In this document: piece after piece, positions 57,147 through 64,000 of the stretch
Layout of the letters: every line of letters begins with the position of its first letter
Numbering within the stretch: position 1 is the stretch's first letter
Assembly: GCF_001983165.1 (NCBI RefSeq)
Contig: NZ_MNPU01000007.1
Location: forward strand, 106,967 to 170,966
Source: Pseudomonas gessardii
GTDB taxonomy: Bacteria; Pseudomonadota; Gammaproteobacteria; Pseudomonadales; Pseudomonadaceae
Length of the DNA stretch: 64,000 nt
Direction: 5' to 3'
Notes under the pieces: model-generated
Told to the model about the DNA's origin: nothing
Databases searched by the model: none
What the model saw: the letters and a program-made list of their open reading frames with translations, nothing else
Program-made: the position numbers and the translations under genes

Positions 57147-57428
57147 TGTGAACAACCGGCAATCAGAAATATTTCGACGTCAGACGACACTAGCGTCCTA
57201 CTGCTCATGGATTGTGACAACCCAGGAACGTTGACGAGCGCTTGGCGCCGAATTCGCGGTATTCACGCAGAATATTCACCAAATGGCGACAGATATCTTC
57301 ACGCCATAAAAAACCACGGCTGAAGGGAAACTGCCTGACACCTGGCGTATCTTAGGTGAGCCTTGGCGTTTGTGCGTCGTAGGGGGGCGACTGTTAAGTT
57401 GCGACATTTTTCAGAGCGAGGAATTCCA

Positions 57429-57712
57429 GTGGCTCAAAAGCAGGAAGAGGACGAAAAAGTCCGGTTGGACAAGTGGCTGTGGGCCGCACGTTTCTACAAA
57501 ACCCGGGCCTTGGCCAAGGCCGCCATCGAGAGTGGCAAGGTGCATTGCCGAGGCGAGCGCTGTACAGCGAGACCCCGGCCAGTATCGCCAAGCGCGAAAA
57601 TGCCGCGGCCATGCGCAAGGCCGGCGCATTGGGCATGAGCACCGATGGCAAGCCGAGCAAGAAGCAGCGCCGCGACCTGTTCAAGTTTCGCGGTAGCGGC
57701 AATGATGATTGA
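57429..57712 (+). pseudogene. hslR: Hsp15 (hslR), internal deletion with frameshift
   Basis: The first half, from a GTG at 57429, reads MAQKQEEDEKVRLDKWLWAA to KVHCRGERC, the S4 RNA-binding start of Hsp15. The second half continues in another frame from ALYSETPASIAKRENAAAMR to FKFRGSGNDD. About 40 middle residues of the family are missing and the frame is broken at GCGCTGTA (57557-57564). This word could be the microhomology left by a deletion. Hsp15 rescues stalled 50S subunits carrying nascent chains. A sequencing or assembly fault is the alternative. Confidence 0.8.
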
Positions 57713-57722
57713 GAAGGGGCAG

Positions 57723-57743
57723 CAGGAGCCGGCCAGGCTCCTG
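57723..57743. terminator. Hairpin between hslR and PAP2 gene
   Basis: CAGGAGCC (57723-57730) pairs with GGCTCCTG (57736-57743) across five bases. There is no T-tract, so its use as a terminator for the convergent genes is only likely. Confidence 0.45.
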
Positions 57744-57752
57744 CACCTGGGC

Positions 57753-58553
57753 TCAGGCGTTGCGGATCACGCTTAGGCGATTGATCACCGGTACCCGTTG
57801 CAACACTGTAAATACCGGTTGGGTCCTGTGTAGCAGCCAACCCGCAACCTTCGCCGCAAACGGCGTGCAGTAACCCCACCCCAGCGCCAACAGCGCCAGC
57901 AGTACGCCACCGATATAGTCGTCCTGCCCCCAGTGCGCACCCGCCACCAGGCGCGGCATCATGAACAGCAGCGCCAGGCCCCAGATCAGCACAACCTGGC
58001 CGATCCGCTTGGCAAACACGCTCATGAACATCCCCCAGATCAACAGCACTGAGGCGTGATCACCGGGGAAGCTCTGGCTGGAGCGGTCCTTCAATTCCCA
58101 GGTTCTTTCCAGGTCAGGGAAGTAGTCGCTCATATGGATCGCCCCGCTGATCACCATCGACGGGCTATTGTGTTGCCAGCCCATCTGCGCCGCGAGCTTG
58201 GAAAACAGCATGCGGATAAACAGCAGTAACAGCAGAATCGCGAGAAAACCGAAAAACGCCTGGCGCACTTCAAACGCCTTGAACACCCATTCGCCGCGGA
58301 TCAGCAGCGTCAGCAGGATCACCCCGACCACGGCATCAAAGGGGCGCAGGCTGGCTACCGCCCACACATGCAGCCAGGCCGGGTTGCTGGCCAACGGGTC
58401 GTTGAGTAGATGGAACAGCCATTCGTCGAATATCACGCAAAGCATCTGGCCTGCGGGCCATAGCCAAAAACACAGCAGCCCCAGAGCGAGTAAATTGCAC
58501 AGGGCCAATCGCCCGAGGTTCCACTTGGCTTGGAACAAACCCGGATTGTTCAT
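57753..58553 (-). CDS. PAP2-family membrane phosphatase
   Basis: The 266-residue membrane protein has about six helices, starting MNNPGLFQAKWNLGRLAL at the ATG at 58553. PAP2 motifs are LKDRSSQSFPGDHASVLLIWG and PRLVAGAHWGQDDYIGGVLL, with active-site His in both. Substrates of the family are lipid phosphates or undecaprenyl pyrophosphate. It resembles the lipid A phosphotransferase group in the K-D-R start of motif 1, but the substrate is unassigned. Divergent from hslO. Confidence 0.8.
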   Translation of the reverse strand: MNNPGLFQAKWNLGRLALCNLLALGLLCFWLWPAGQMLCVIFDEWLFHLLNDPLASNPAWLHVWAVASLRPFDAVVGVILLTLLIRGEWVFKAFEVRQAFFGFLAILLLLLFIRMLFSKLAAQMGWQHNSPSMVISGAIHMSDYFPDLERTWELKDRSSQSFPGDHASVLLIWGMFMSVFAKRIGQVVLIWGLALLFMMPRLVAGAHWGQDDYIGGVLLALLALGWGYCTPFAAKVAGWLLHRTQPVFTVLQRVPVINRLSVIRNA

Positions 58554-58678
58554 AAACTGTTTCCTCTTCGCTCTGAAACTCTTCACCTGTCGGCATAAAA
58601 GCGCACCAAATTGGTGCTAAAGCGCATAATTTTAGAAACATTGTCATCATTTTGTCATCAATTCAGATACCCAGACCT

Positions 58679-59581
58679 ATGACTGATCTACCGGATACCG
58701 ACTTCACCCAACGTTTCCTCTTTGACGACAACGACGCCCGTGGCGAACTGGTTGCCCTTGAGCGCAGCTATGCCGAGGTCCTTGCCAAACACCCCTATCC
58801 AGAGCCTGTCGCGCAGTTGCTTGGCGAACTGATGGCCGCCGCGTCGTTGCTGGTGGGCACCATGAAGTTCGATGGCTTGCTGATTCTCCAGGCCCGCTCC
58901 GAAGGCCCGGTGCCCATGCTGATGATCGAGTGCTCCAGCGAGCGCGAAATCCGTGGCCTGGCCCGTTATGACGCAGACCAGATCCCGGCGGACGCAACCC
59001 TGGCCGACCTGATGCCCAACGGCGTGCTGGCGTTGACCATCGACCCGACCGTTGGCCAGCGTTACCAGGGCATTGTCGATCTGGACGGTGAAACCCTGTC
59101 TGACTGCTTCACCAACTATTTCGTCATGTCCCAGCAAGTGGGCACCCGCTTCTGGCTCAACGCGGACGGCAAGCGCGCCCGTGGCCTGTTGTTGCAACAG
59201 CTGCCGGCGGACCGGATCAAGGACGAGGATGAGCGCGAAGAAAGCTGGCGCGGCCTCACGGCCCTGGCCGGTACCCTGACCGCTGAAGAGCTGCTGGGCC
59301 TGGACAACGAAACCATCCTGCACCGCCTTTACCACGAAGAAGAAGTGCGCCTGTTCGATGCGCAATCGCTGCGTTTCCATTGCAGTTGCTCGCGCGAGCG
59401 TTCGGGCAATGCCCTGGTGAGCCTGGGCCTGGAAGATGCGCAGAATCTGGCGGTGGAGCACGGTGGCAGAATCGAGATCGACTGCCAGTTCTGCAACCAG
59501 CGCTACCTGTTCGACGCTGCCGATATCGCCCAATTGTTTGCTGGCGCTGGCGTTGACACCCCTTCGGGCACCCATCACTAA
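58679..59581 (+). CDS. hslO: Redox chaperone Hsp33
   Basis: The 300-residue protein starts [20 protein letters not shown] at the ATG at 58679. The C-terminal zinc centre is CSC near residue 240 ([12 protein letters not shown]) and CQFC ([13 protein letters not shown]). Oxidation releases zinc and activates holdase function. It lies near hslR, as in many gammaproteobacteria. A nine-codon-longer frame upstream is less likely. Confidence 0.95.
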   Translation: MTDLPDTDFTQRFLFDDNDARGELVALERSYAEVLAKHPYPEPVAQLLGELMAAASLLVGTMKFDGLLILQARSEGPVPMLMIECSSEREIRGLARYDADQIPADATLADLMPNGVLALTIDPTVGQRYQGIVDLDGETLSDCFTNYFVMSQQVGTRFWLNADGKRARGLLLQQLPADRIKDEDEREESWRGLTALAGTLTAEELLGLDNETILHRLYHEEEVRLFDAQSLRFHCSCSRERSGNALVSLGLEDAQNLAVEHGGRIEIDCQFCNQRYLFDAADIAQLFAGAGVDTPSGTHH

Positions 59582-59693
59582 AACGTTTAAGCACAGGTAA
59601 ATCACCTGACAAACGCCGGATTAGAGGTGTTCTGACGGGAGGGCCCTACTTTTTTTGGGCTTTTCTGGCATAATCCGGCCCACTTTTTTCGCG

Positions 59694-59748
59694 GTAGTAG
59701 TGCGCAACTTTCTACTACAAAACGTTTGGAGCACTCGGCCATAGGCCG
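59694..59748 (+). promoter_or_regulatory. pckA promoter and leader hairpins
   Basis: A likely -10 is CATAAT (about 59670). GTAGTAG (59694-59700) pairs with CTACTAC (59712-59718), and CGGCC (59736-59740) with GGCCG (59744-59748). A GGGG site follows. The two stems may limit mRNA decay or access to the start. Confidence 0.4.
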
Positions 59749-59760
59749 ACGGGGAACCTC

Positions 59761-61302
59761 ATGACGCAAGCCAATAACGCCGTATACACCGATCTGAGTG
59801 TTGACGATCTGGTCAAAGAAGCCCTGCAACGTGGTGAAGGCGTGCTTGCCGATACTGGCGCGCTGGTTGTTGAAACCGGTCACCGTACCGGTCGTTCGCC
59901 GGTCGACCGTTTCATCGTTGAAGAGCCGTCTACCCAGGCCGCCATTGCCTGGGGCCCGATCAACCGCAAGTTCCCGGCCGACAAGTTCGATGCCCTGTGG
60001 GCTCGCGTCGAGGCTTTCAACAACGCGCAAGAGCATTTCGTTTCCCACGTGCATGTAGGTTCTGCCGAAGAACATTACCTGGCCGTGAAAATGACCACCC
60101 AGACTGCCTGGCAGAACCTGTTCGGTCGTTGCCTGTTCATCAACCCGGCCCAGTACAACCCGGCCGGGCGTGAAGAGTGGCAAGTGCTCAACGTGGCCAA
60201 CTTTGAATGTGTGCCTGAGCGTGACGGCACCAATTCCGATGGTTGCGTGATCCTCAACTTCGCCCAGAAAAAAGTCCTGATCGCTGGCATGCGTTACGCC
60301 GGCGAGATGAAAAAAGCCATGTTCTCGGTGCAGAACTTCCTGCTGCCGGCCGCGGACGTGCTGCCAATGCACTGCGCTGCCAACATCGGTGAAGAAGGCG
60401 ACGTGACCTTGTTCTTCGGTCTGTCCGGTACGGGCAAGACCACCCTGTCCGCTGACGAAAGCCGCTACCTGATCGGCGACGACGAACACGGTTGGGGCGA
60501 AGGCGTGGTGTTCAACATCGAAGGCGGTTGCTATGCCAAGTGCATCGACCTGTCCGAGAAGAACGAGCCGGTCATCTGGAAAGCCATCAAGCACGGCGCC
60601 GTCCTGGAAAACGTGGTGATCGACGATGCCAAGCACGCCGACTACACCAATGTCAGCCTGACCCAGAACAGCCGCGCCGCGTATCCACTGGAGCACGTTG
60701 CCAAGCGTTCCGAGAAGAACCTGGGCGGCGAGCCAAACGCCGTGATCTTCCTGACCTGCGACCTGACTGGCGTGCTGCCACCGGTGTCGATCCTCAACGA
60801 AGAACAGGCGGCCTACCACTTCCTGTCCGGCTACACCGCACTGGTGGGCTCGACTGAAATGGGTTCGGGCAGCGGCATCAAGTCGACCTTCTCCACTTGC
60901 TTCGGCGCGCCGTTCTTCCCGCGCCCGGCTGGCGAATACGCCGAGCTGCTGATCAAGCGCATCCGTGGCTTCGGCTCCAAGGTCTACCTGGTCAACACCG
61001 GCTGGACCGGCGGTGGCTACGGTGTCGGCAAGCGCTTCAACATCCCGACCACCCGCGCGGTGATCGCAGCGATCCAGAGCGGCGCGTTGATCGGTGCGCA
61101 AACCGAGCACCTGGACACCATCAACCTCGACGTGCCATTGGCCGTACCGGGCGTTGAGACCGGCCTGTTGAACCCACGCAACACCTGGGCTGACCCGGCG
61201 GCCTACGACGAAGCAGCCAAGGCCCTGGCCGGCCTGTTCGTCGAGAACTTCAAGAAGTTTGAAGTCAGCGATGCGATCAAGGCAGCGGGTCCGAAGTTGT
61301 AA
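59761..61302 (+). CDS. pckA: ATP-dependent phosphoenolpyruvate carboxykinase
   Basis: The 513-residue PEP carboxykinase has kinase-1a [18 protein letters not shown] (Gly220 begins GLSGTGKTT), the metal site in [20 protein letters not shown], and [15 protein letters not shown]. It converts oxaloacetate to PEP for gluconeogenesis in the cytoplasm. Monocistronic, with a strong terminator. Confidence 0.97.
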   Translation: MTQANNAVYTDLSVDDLVKEALQRGEGVLADTGALVVETGHRTGRSPVDRFIVEEPSTQAAIAWGPINRKFPADKFDALWARVEAFNNAQEHFVSHVHVGSAEEHYLAVKMTTQTAWQNLFGRCLFINPAQYNPAGREEWQVLNVANFECVPERDGTNSDGCVILNFAQKKVLIAGMRYAGEMKKAMFSVQNFLLPAADVLPMHCAANIGEEGDVTLFFGLSGTGKTTLSADESRYLIGDDEHGWGEGVVFNIEGGCYAKCIDLSEKNEPVIWKAIKHGAVLENVVIDDAKHADYTNVSLTQNSRAAYPLEHVAKRSEKNLGGEPNAVIFLTCDLTGVLPPVSILNEEQAAYHFLSGYTALVGSTEMGSGSGIKSTFSTCFGAPFFPRPAGEYAELLIKRIRGFGSKVYLVNTGWTGGGYGVGKRFNIPTTRAVIAAIQSGALIGAQTEHLDTINLDVPLAVPGVETGLLNPRNTWADPAAYDEAAKALAGLFVENFKKFEVSDAIKAAGPKL

Positions 61303-61322
61303 GATTCGGTAGTTGGGAAAAG

Positions 61323-61346
61323 ACCGCCTCTTGTAGGCGGTTTTTT
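61323..61346 (+). terminator. Rho-independent terminator after pckA
   Basis: ACCGCCT (61323-61329) and AGGCGGT (61335-61341) form a 7-bp stem with a 5-nt loop, followed by five or six T residues. Confidence 0.92.
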
Positions 61347-61358
61347 GCATAACTTGAT

Positions 61359-62129
61359 CTAGGTCGTCTTATACTTTTCCAATACTGAGCAGGCTTCAAA
61401 AGTCTCAGATACCCCAGGTAGGTCAAAAAAACCACTATCTACAAAATGTGAAGATAGTGGCCAGTCTGTAAATATCTTAACAAAGCATATTGCAGTTATC
61501 GAACCTGATGGCAGTATCGATGTGAGTAGTGAAAGATAGCTGTTTTTTTCTTCAGGGCTTAAACTGCTTTTGTTTACAAAGCTAAAAATGCCACTTGTAA
61601 GTTTTAACAATGAAAAGAAATTTTCGTTATCATCAAAGAACTTTTCTATCCAGCTCGTGTTCTTTTGATTTTCTATTTTTTTAAAAAGATCGTAAATTAA
61701 TCCATCGAGACCGGAACTTCCTTTGTATTCTCTTTTTTCGAAGGTGTAGCTAGAGGTGTTTATTGCTTCGATTGTAAGTTTAGTAAGTTCAAAAAAGGCT
61801 CCTTCGAACTTTTGAAGTTGAATTAGTTTATTCTGGGTTACTAAGATCTCACTGGACTTTGATAGCTCTGTACGAGATAGTTCGTATGTGTTTTGTGACA
61901 GCGTTAGGGCTGCGCTTGTTTTTTCTAAGGACTCTTGTTGAAGAACAATGGTCCTGTAGAGTATGTAAATTGTAATGAAGCTGAGTATTGGGTTTAAGGT
62001 GCCGCCCACAAAATCGCCGAATTGCCCCCATACGTCTTGTTTTTCTGAAAGACCATTTTGGAAGTTATAAAAATATAATCCATATACGGCAATAAAAATT
62101 AGGGTGAGTAAAAAGATGAGTCTTTTCAT
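61359..62129 (-). CDS. AbiC-like membrane protein, candidate phage defence
   Basis: The 256-residue protein has two N-terminal membrane helices (about 4-22 and 41-63) around DVWGQFGDFVGGTLNPILSF, the pattern of putative phage abortive infection proteins (AbiC type). A Gln/Ser/Glu-rich coil follows (65-105), then FEGAFFELTKLTIEAIN (108-124) and a soluble C-terminal domain. The start is 1 bp into the stop of the upstream 268-residue gene. Base composition is strikingly AT-rich against pckA. It may trigger growth arrest on infection. Membrane effector plus soluble sensor is the inferred model. Confidence 0.7.
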   Translation of the reverse strand: MKRLIFLLTLIFIAVYGLYFYNFQNGLSEKQDVWGQFGDFVGGTLNPILSFITIYILYRTIVLQQESLEKTSAALTLSQNTYELSRTELSKSSEILVTQNKLIQLQKFEGAFFELTKLTIEAINTSSYTFEKREYKGSSGLDGLIYDLFKKIENQKNTSWIEKFFDDNENFFSLLKLTSGIFSFVNKSSLSPEEKNSYLSLLTSILPSGSITAICFVKIFTDWPLSSHFVDSGFFDLPGVSETFEACSVLEKYKTT

Positions 62130-62935
62130 TACAGTGCACTAACCTTATGTAGAATAACTCTTTTAAGTCTTCCATCTCCTGAGTGAACTGTTATTACGCT
62201 TGCTCTGAGTTTGGTTAGTGCGCCATTTGTCATGTCGTTAAGGCTTGCGGAAAGAAGACTCATCATATCTTGAGTGACTTTTTGTTTGACAGGGTAGAAA
62301 GGGAAAGACTCACCATCCATTTCGTATATGAATCTGCCGGTTCCTGTTCGTCCGTTGAACTTACTAACGCCTACAATGATATCTTCTATTAGTTTCGATT
62401 TTACTTCGTCGTCAATATAGGCCAGGGTCTTATAGTCGAAGGTCTCTATCAATCTTGGTCCAACCGTAAGTTTTATGGATAGACCCTGATATTTGATAGG
62501 GGAGTGAGCATCTAACATTACATTTTCGACGCGCTCGATTAGTGATTCTAAGTCATCAAATTCTTTGATCAGCTTTTTCGAACCTCTCCTTTGGGGTTCG
62601 TAGTCTTTTCCGACAGCGGCGCCAAAGATTATTTTTAGAAAGTCTGTATATCCCTCAAAAGAAAGCTTCTCGAAAGCGGAAAGAGTAGAGGTTTCTTGAA
62701 TTATAAGCGCGATAGATTGAATGTAAGAGCCTTTATAATTTTTGCGTAGAGCAGTTCTAAATCCTTTTGCGGCGGGTGTTCTAGAAATAAGCTCATGGTT
62801 TAAAGCTGCATTGGTTGCAATTATAAAGCCTTCAGAAATTGCGGCCAGAGATTTTGTACCATGATAAAAATCGAGCTCGTCAAAGCTTTGTAAGCCACTA
62901 TCATATGTTAATTTGATAATAATTTCTTTGTTCAT
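62129..62935 (-). CDS. Unknown 268-residue partner of the AbiC-like protein
   Basis: The protein begins MNKEIIIKLTYDSGLQSFDE and has LDFYHGTKSLAAISEGFIIA, AAKGFRTALRKNYKGSYIQS, a mid segment FGAAVGKDYEPQRRGSKKLI and a C-terminus FYPVKQKVTQDMMSLLSASL. It is soluble and mixed alpha/beta, with no catalytic motif that I recognise. AT-rich like its partner. It starts the leftward pair, and its TAA overlaps the partner ATG by one base. A sensor or regulator of the membrane protein is a guess from gene order. Confidence 0.65.
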   Translation of the reverse strand: MNKEIIIKLTYDSGLQSFDELDFYHGTKSLAAISEGFIIATNAALNHELISRTPAAKGFRTALRKNYKGSYIQSIALIIQETSTLSAFEKLSFEGYTDFLKIIFGAAVGKDYEPQRRGSKKLIKEFDDLESLIERVENVMLDAHSPIKYQGLSIKLTVGPRLIETFDYKTLAYIDDEVKSKLIEDIIVGVSKFNGRTGTGRFIYEMDGESFPFYPVKQKVTQDMMSLLSASLNDMTNGALTKLRASVITVHSGDGRLKRVILHKVSAL

Positions 62936-63219
62936 AAAGTATGCCTGAGCCCTATGAGTTGATTTTTATTGATTTATGAGAAGCATGGTTTATAGATTTT
63001 ATTGTGGGAAATGAAGATGAAACGGAAAAAGATTTGAGGGCAGGGATCGCACTATTATCAAAGACTGAGAGTGGAAAGTAGAAGTTTGAGAGCTTTTCAT
63101 TAATCCATCCTTGGTATGAGCTTTAGATTGTTGAGATTAATACAGGGGGCTATCATATGGCTACTATTCTTTAGCCTTGGTCGCCGGCCAGTAATGTGAG
63201 GTGGATTTGCTGCGCTCTG
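62936..63219. other. AT-rich non-coding spacer
   Basis: The stretch holds no intact gene. One forward frame from 62941 reads MPEPYELIFIDL, then continues through stop codons with protein-like words (EDETEKDLRAGIALLSKTES). This could be a decayed gene or chance. The promoter for the leftward pair should lie at 62940-63020. Confidence 0.4.
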
Positions 63220-63873
63220 TCACTTCATCAGATGCAAAGCAGTGGCTGCAATAAGCACAAGTATGACTCCCGCGAACTGTACTTTTGAAAGCCGCTCCTT
63301 GAAAAATACAAACCCCAGGATCGCCGCAATCCCACCCGATAAGGTACTGATCACCGTCACCACTGAAACTGACCCCGCCATTGCACCCCACGAAAAAGCC
63401 GAGAAGCCGCCTAGGTTCATCAGGCTAGCGCCGGTCAGCGTTGCGCAGTTTTTCAGTGGTGGGATTTTCAGGCCATCTTTGATTTTCATGACCATCAGCA
63501 CCAGGACGCAAACGCCCACCAAGTAACCAAGCCAGAGCATGGTGACGGGGCCGAGTGTGGGTAGCGTATAGCGGCCTTGTAGCCAAAAACTGCTGCCGTA
63601 CAGCACCGCAGCGAGCAGGGCATAGGCGATGGCATGGTTGGAGTGGTTGTGGGGAACGCCATTGTCCTTGTGAATGCTGGAGAGAATCACGCCGATGATG
63701 CACAGGGCGATGCAGCCGAGTTGAATCAGGCTGATCTGTTCGCCGCTGGCCCAGGACAATAAGGTGGTGACTACACCATATGAGGTTACCAACGGTGCGA
63801 CGATGGCAGCCTTGCCCAGAGCGAAGGCCTTGGACAGGGCAAGCGCGCCGGAGACGGTGAACAGGGCTGCGAT
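63220..63873 (-). pseudogene. DMT/EamA transporter, 5' end removed by IS66 element
   Basis: The open frame reads IAALFTVSGALALSKAFALG to LILVIAATALHLMK-like hydrophobic ends, with about seven helices. Segments include AYALLAAVLYGSSFWLQGRY and GAMAGSVSVVTVISTLSGGI. The frame enters at the IS border (63873) without its own ATG; upstream bases in this frame reach a stop. An EamA protein is usually near 290-300 residues, so about 75 N-terminal residues are absent. It would have been a metabolite exporter. Confidence 0.75.
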
Positions 63874-64000
63874 GTAAGCGCTCCATAAACCCCACCTTCA
63901 AATGACCCAAGTACGACCTGATGCTGTGCTCCCGATTTTCTTTCTGGAGCCAGCCCATGATGCGCCCCGATCCCAAGGTTAAAGCCGTTTATCTTTATCC
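63874..64000 (+). mobile_element. IS66-family element, left end
   Basis: The inferred end begins GTAAGCGCTCCATAAACC, with the GTAA start typical of IS66 inverted repeats, inside the EamA gene. The adjoining octamer GCTGCGAT (63866-63873) would be the target duplication. Only 83 bp separate this end from tnpB, leaving no room for a full tnpA. The element continues past the window. Confidence 0.65.
63957..64000 (+). CDS. tnpB: IS66 TnpB, partial
   Basis: The visible codons from the ATG at 63957 read MMRPDPKVKAVYLY, the well-conserved start of IS66 accessory protein TnpB (Orf2). A GGAG ribosome site lies just before. The rest is beyond the window. Confidence 0.8.
   Translation, partial: MMRPDPKVKAVYLY

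Noticed and set aside
62941..63160. Forward frame with several stops but protein-like words
   Set aside because: It may be a decayed gene, but its ATG is five bases from the divergent start and no family is recognisable.

Overview
The window is chromosomal DNA from a Pseudomonas of the fluorescens group. The evidence is high GC coding sequence, many REP/BIME repeats of the Pseudomonas type (TGTGGGAGCGGGCTTGCCC and variants), and recognisable orthologues of Pseudomonas housekeeping genes (gshA, tex, ompR-envZ, rimBK, hslO, pckA). No rRNA, tRNA or CRISPR array was seen. AT-rich stretches mark promoters and a few transferred genes.

Region 1 (1-11.7 kb) scavenges sulfate esters. It holds a LysR regulator cut by the window edge, an AtsK-type alkylsulfate dioxygenase, a cytoplasmic-looking type I sulfatase, a second LysR, a TonB-dependent receptor, an MFS carrier with its own LysR, and a local tonB-exbB-exbD operon that probably energises the receptor. 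Region 2 (11.7-18 kb) holds a small serine hydrolase, a very divergent sigma-54 activator-like ATPase, a sigma-54 promoter in front of a MetQ-like binding protein, and a four-gene polar amino acid (probably cystine) ABC operon. Region 3 (18-29.3 kb) is less uniform: an AAA ATPase, a TriABC-like RND pump with two adaptor proteins, a putative glycoside hydrolase, a transferred-looking pair (an acyl-carrier-like protein and a 188-residue hydrophobic protein), a DUF6124-type gene and a methyltransferase.

Region 4 (29.3-41.8 kb) is again sulfur metabolism. One long leftward transcription unit carries a 23-codon leader, two SfnB-type flavoproteins, an FMN monooxygenase and a second MetQNI transporter. 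Next come a two-repeat beta-rich protein, a TcyJLN-like cystine transporter, D-cysteine desulfhydrase and serine O-acetyltransferase. Region 5 (41.8-50.2 kb) has a BCCT osmolyte transporter behind a 30-bp palindrome, a FitAB/VapBC-type toxin-antitoxin pair, tauABCD and gshA.

Region 6 (50.2-61.3 kb) is conserved core: a thioesterase, tex, ompR-envZ, rimBK, a deletion-damaged hslR, a PAP2 phosphatase, hslO and pckA. Region 7 (61.3-64 kb) is accessory: an AT-rich, translationally coupled gene pair with an AbiC-like member (candidate phage defence), then a DMT/EamA transporter gene whose 5' end is replaced by an IS66-type element running off the window.

For work as a system: organosulfur compounds would enter by the TonB receptor and the ABC/MFS carriers. 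They would be desulfonated or hydrolysed by AtsK, TauD, the sulfatase and the SfnB/monooxygenase set, and the sulfur passed to cysteine and glutathione by DcyD, serine acetyltransferase and GshA. Several of these promoters share AT-rich inverted repeats built from GGAATATG / TTTTAGG words, which suggests common sulfur-starvation control. The strongest leads for something undescribed are the AbiC-like gene pair at 61.36-62.94 kb and the activator-like ATPase at 12.73-13.66 kb.
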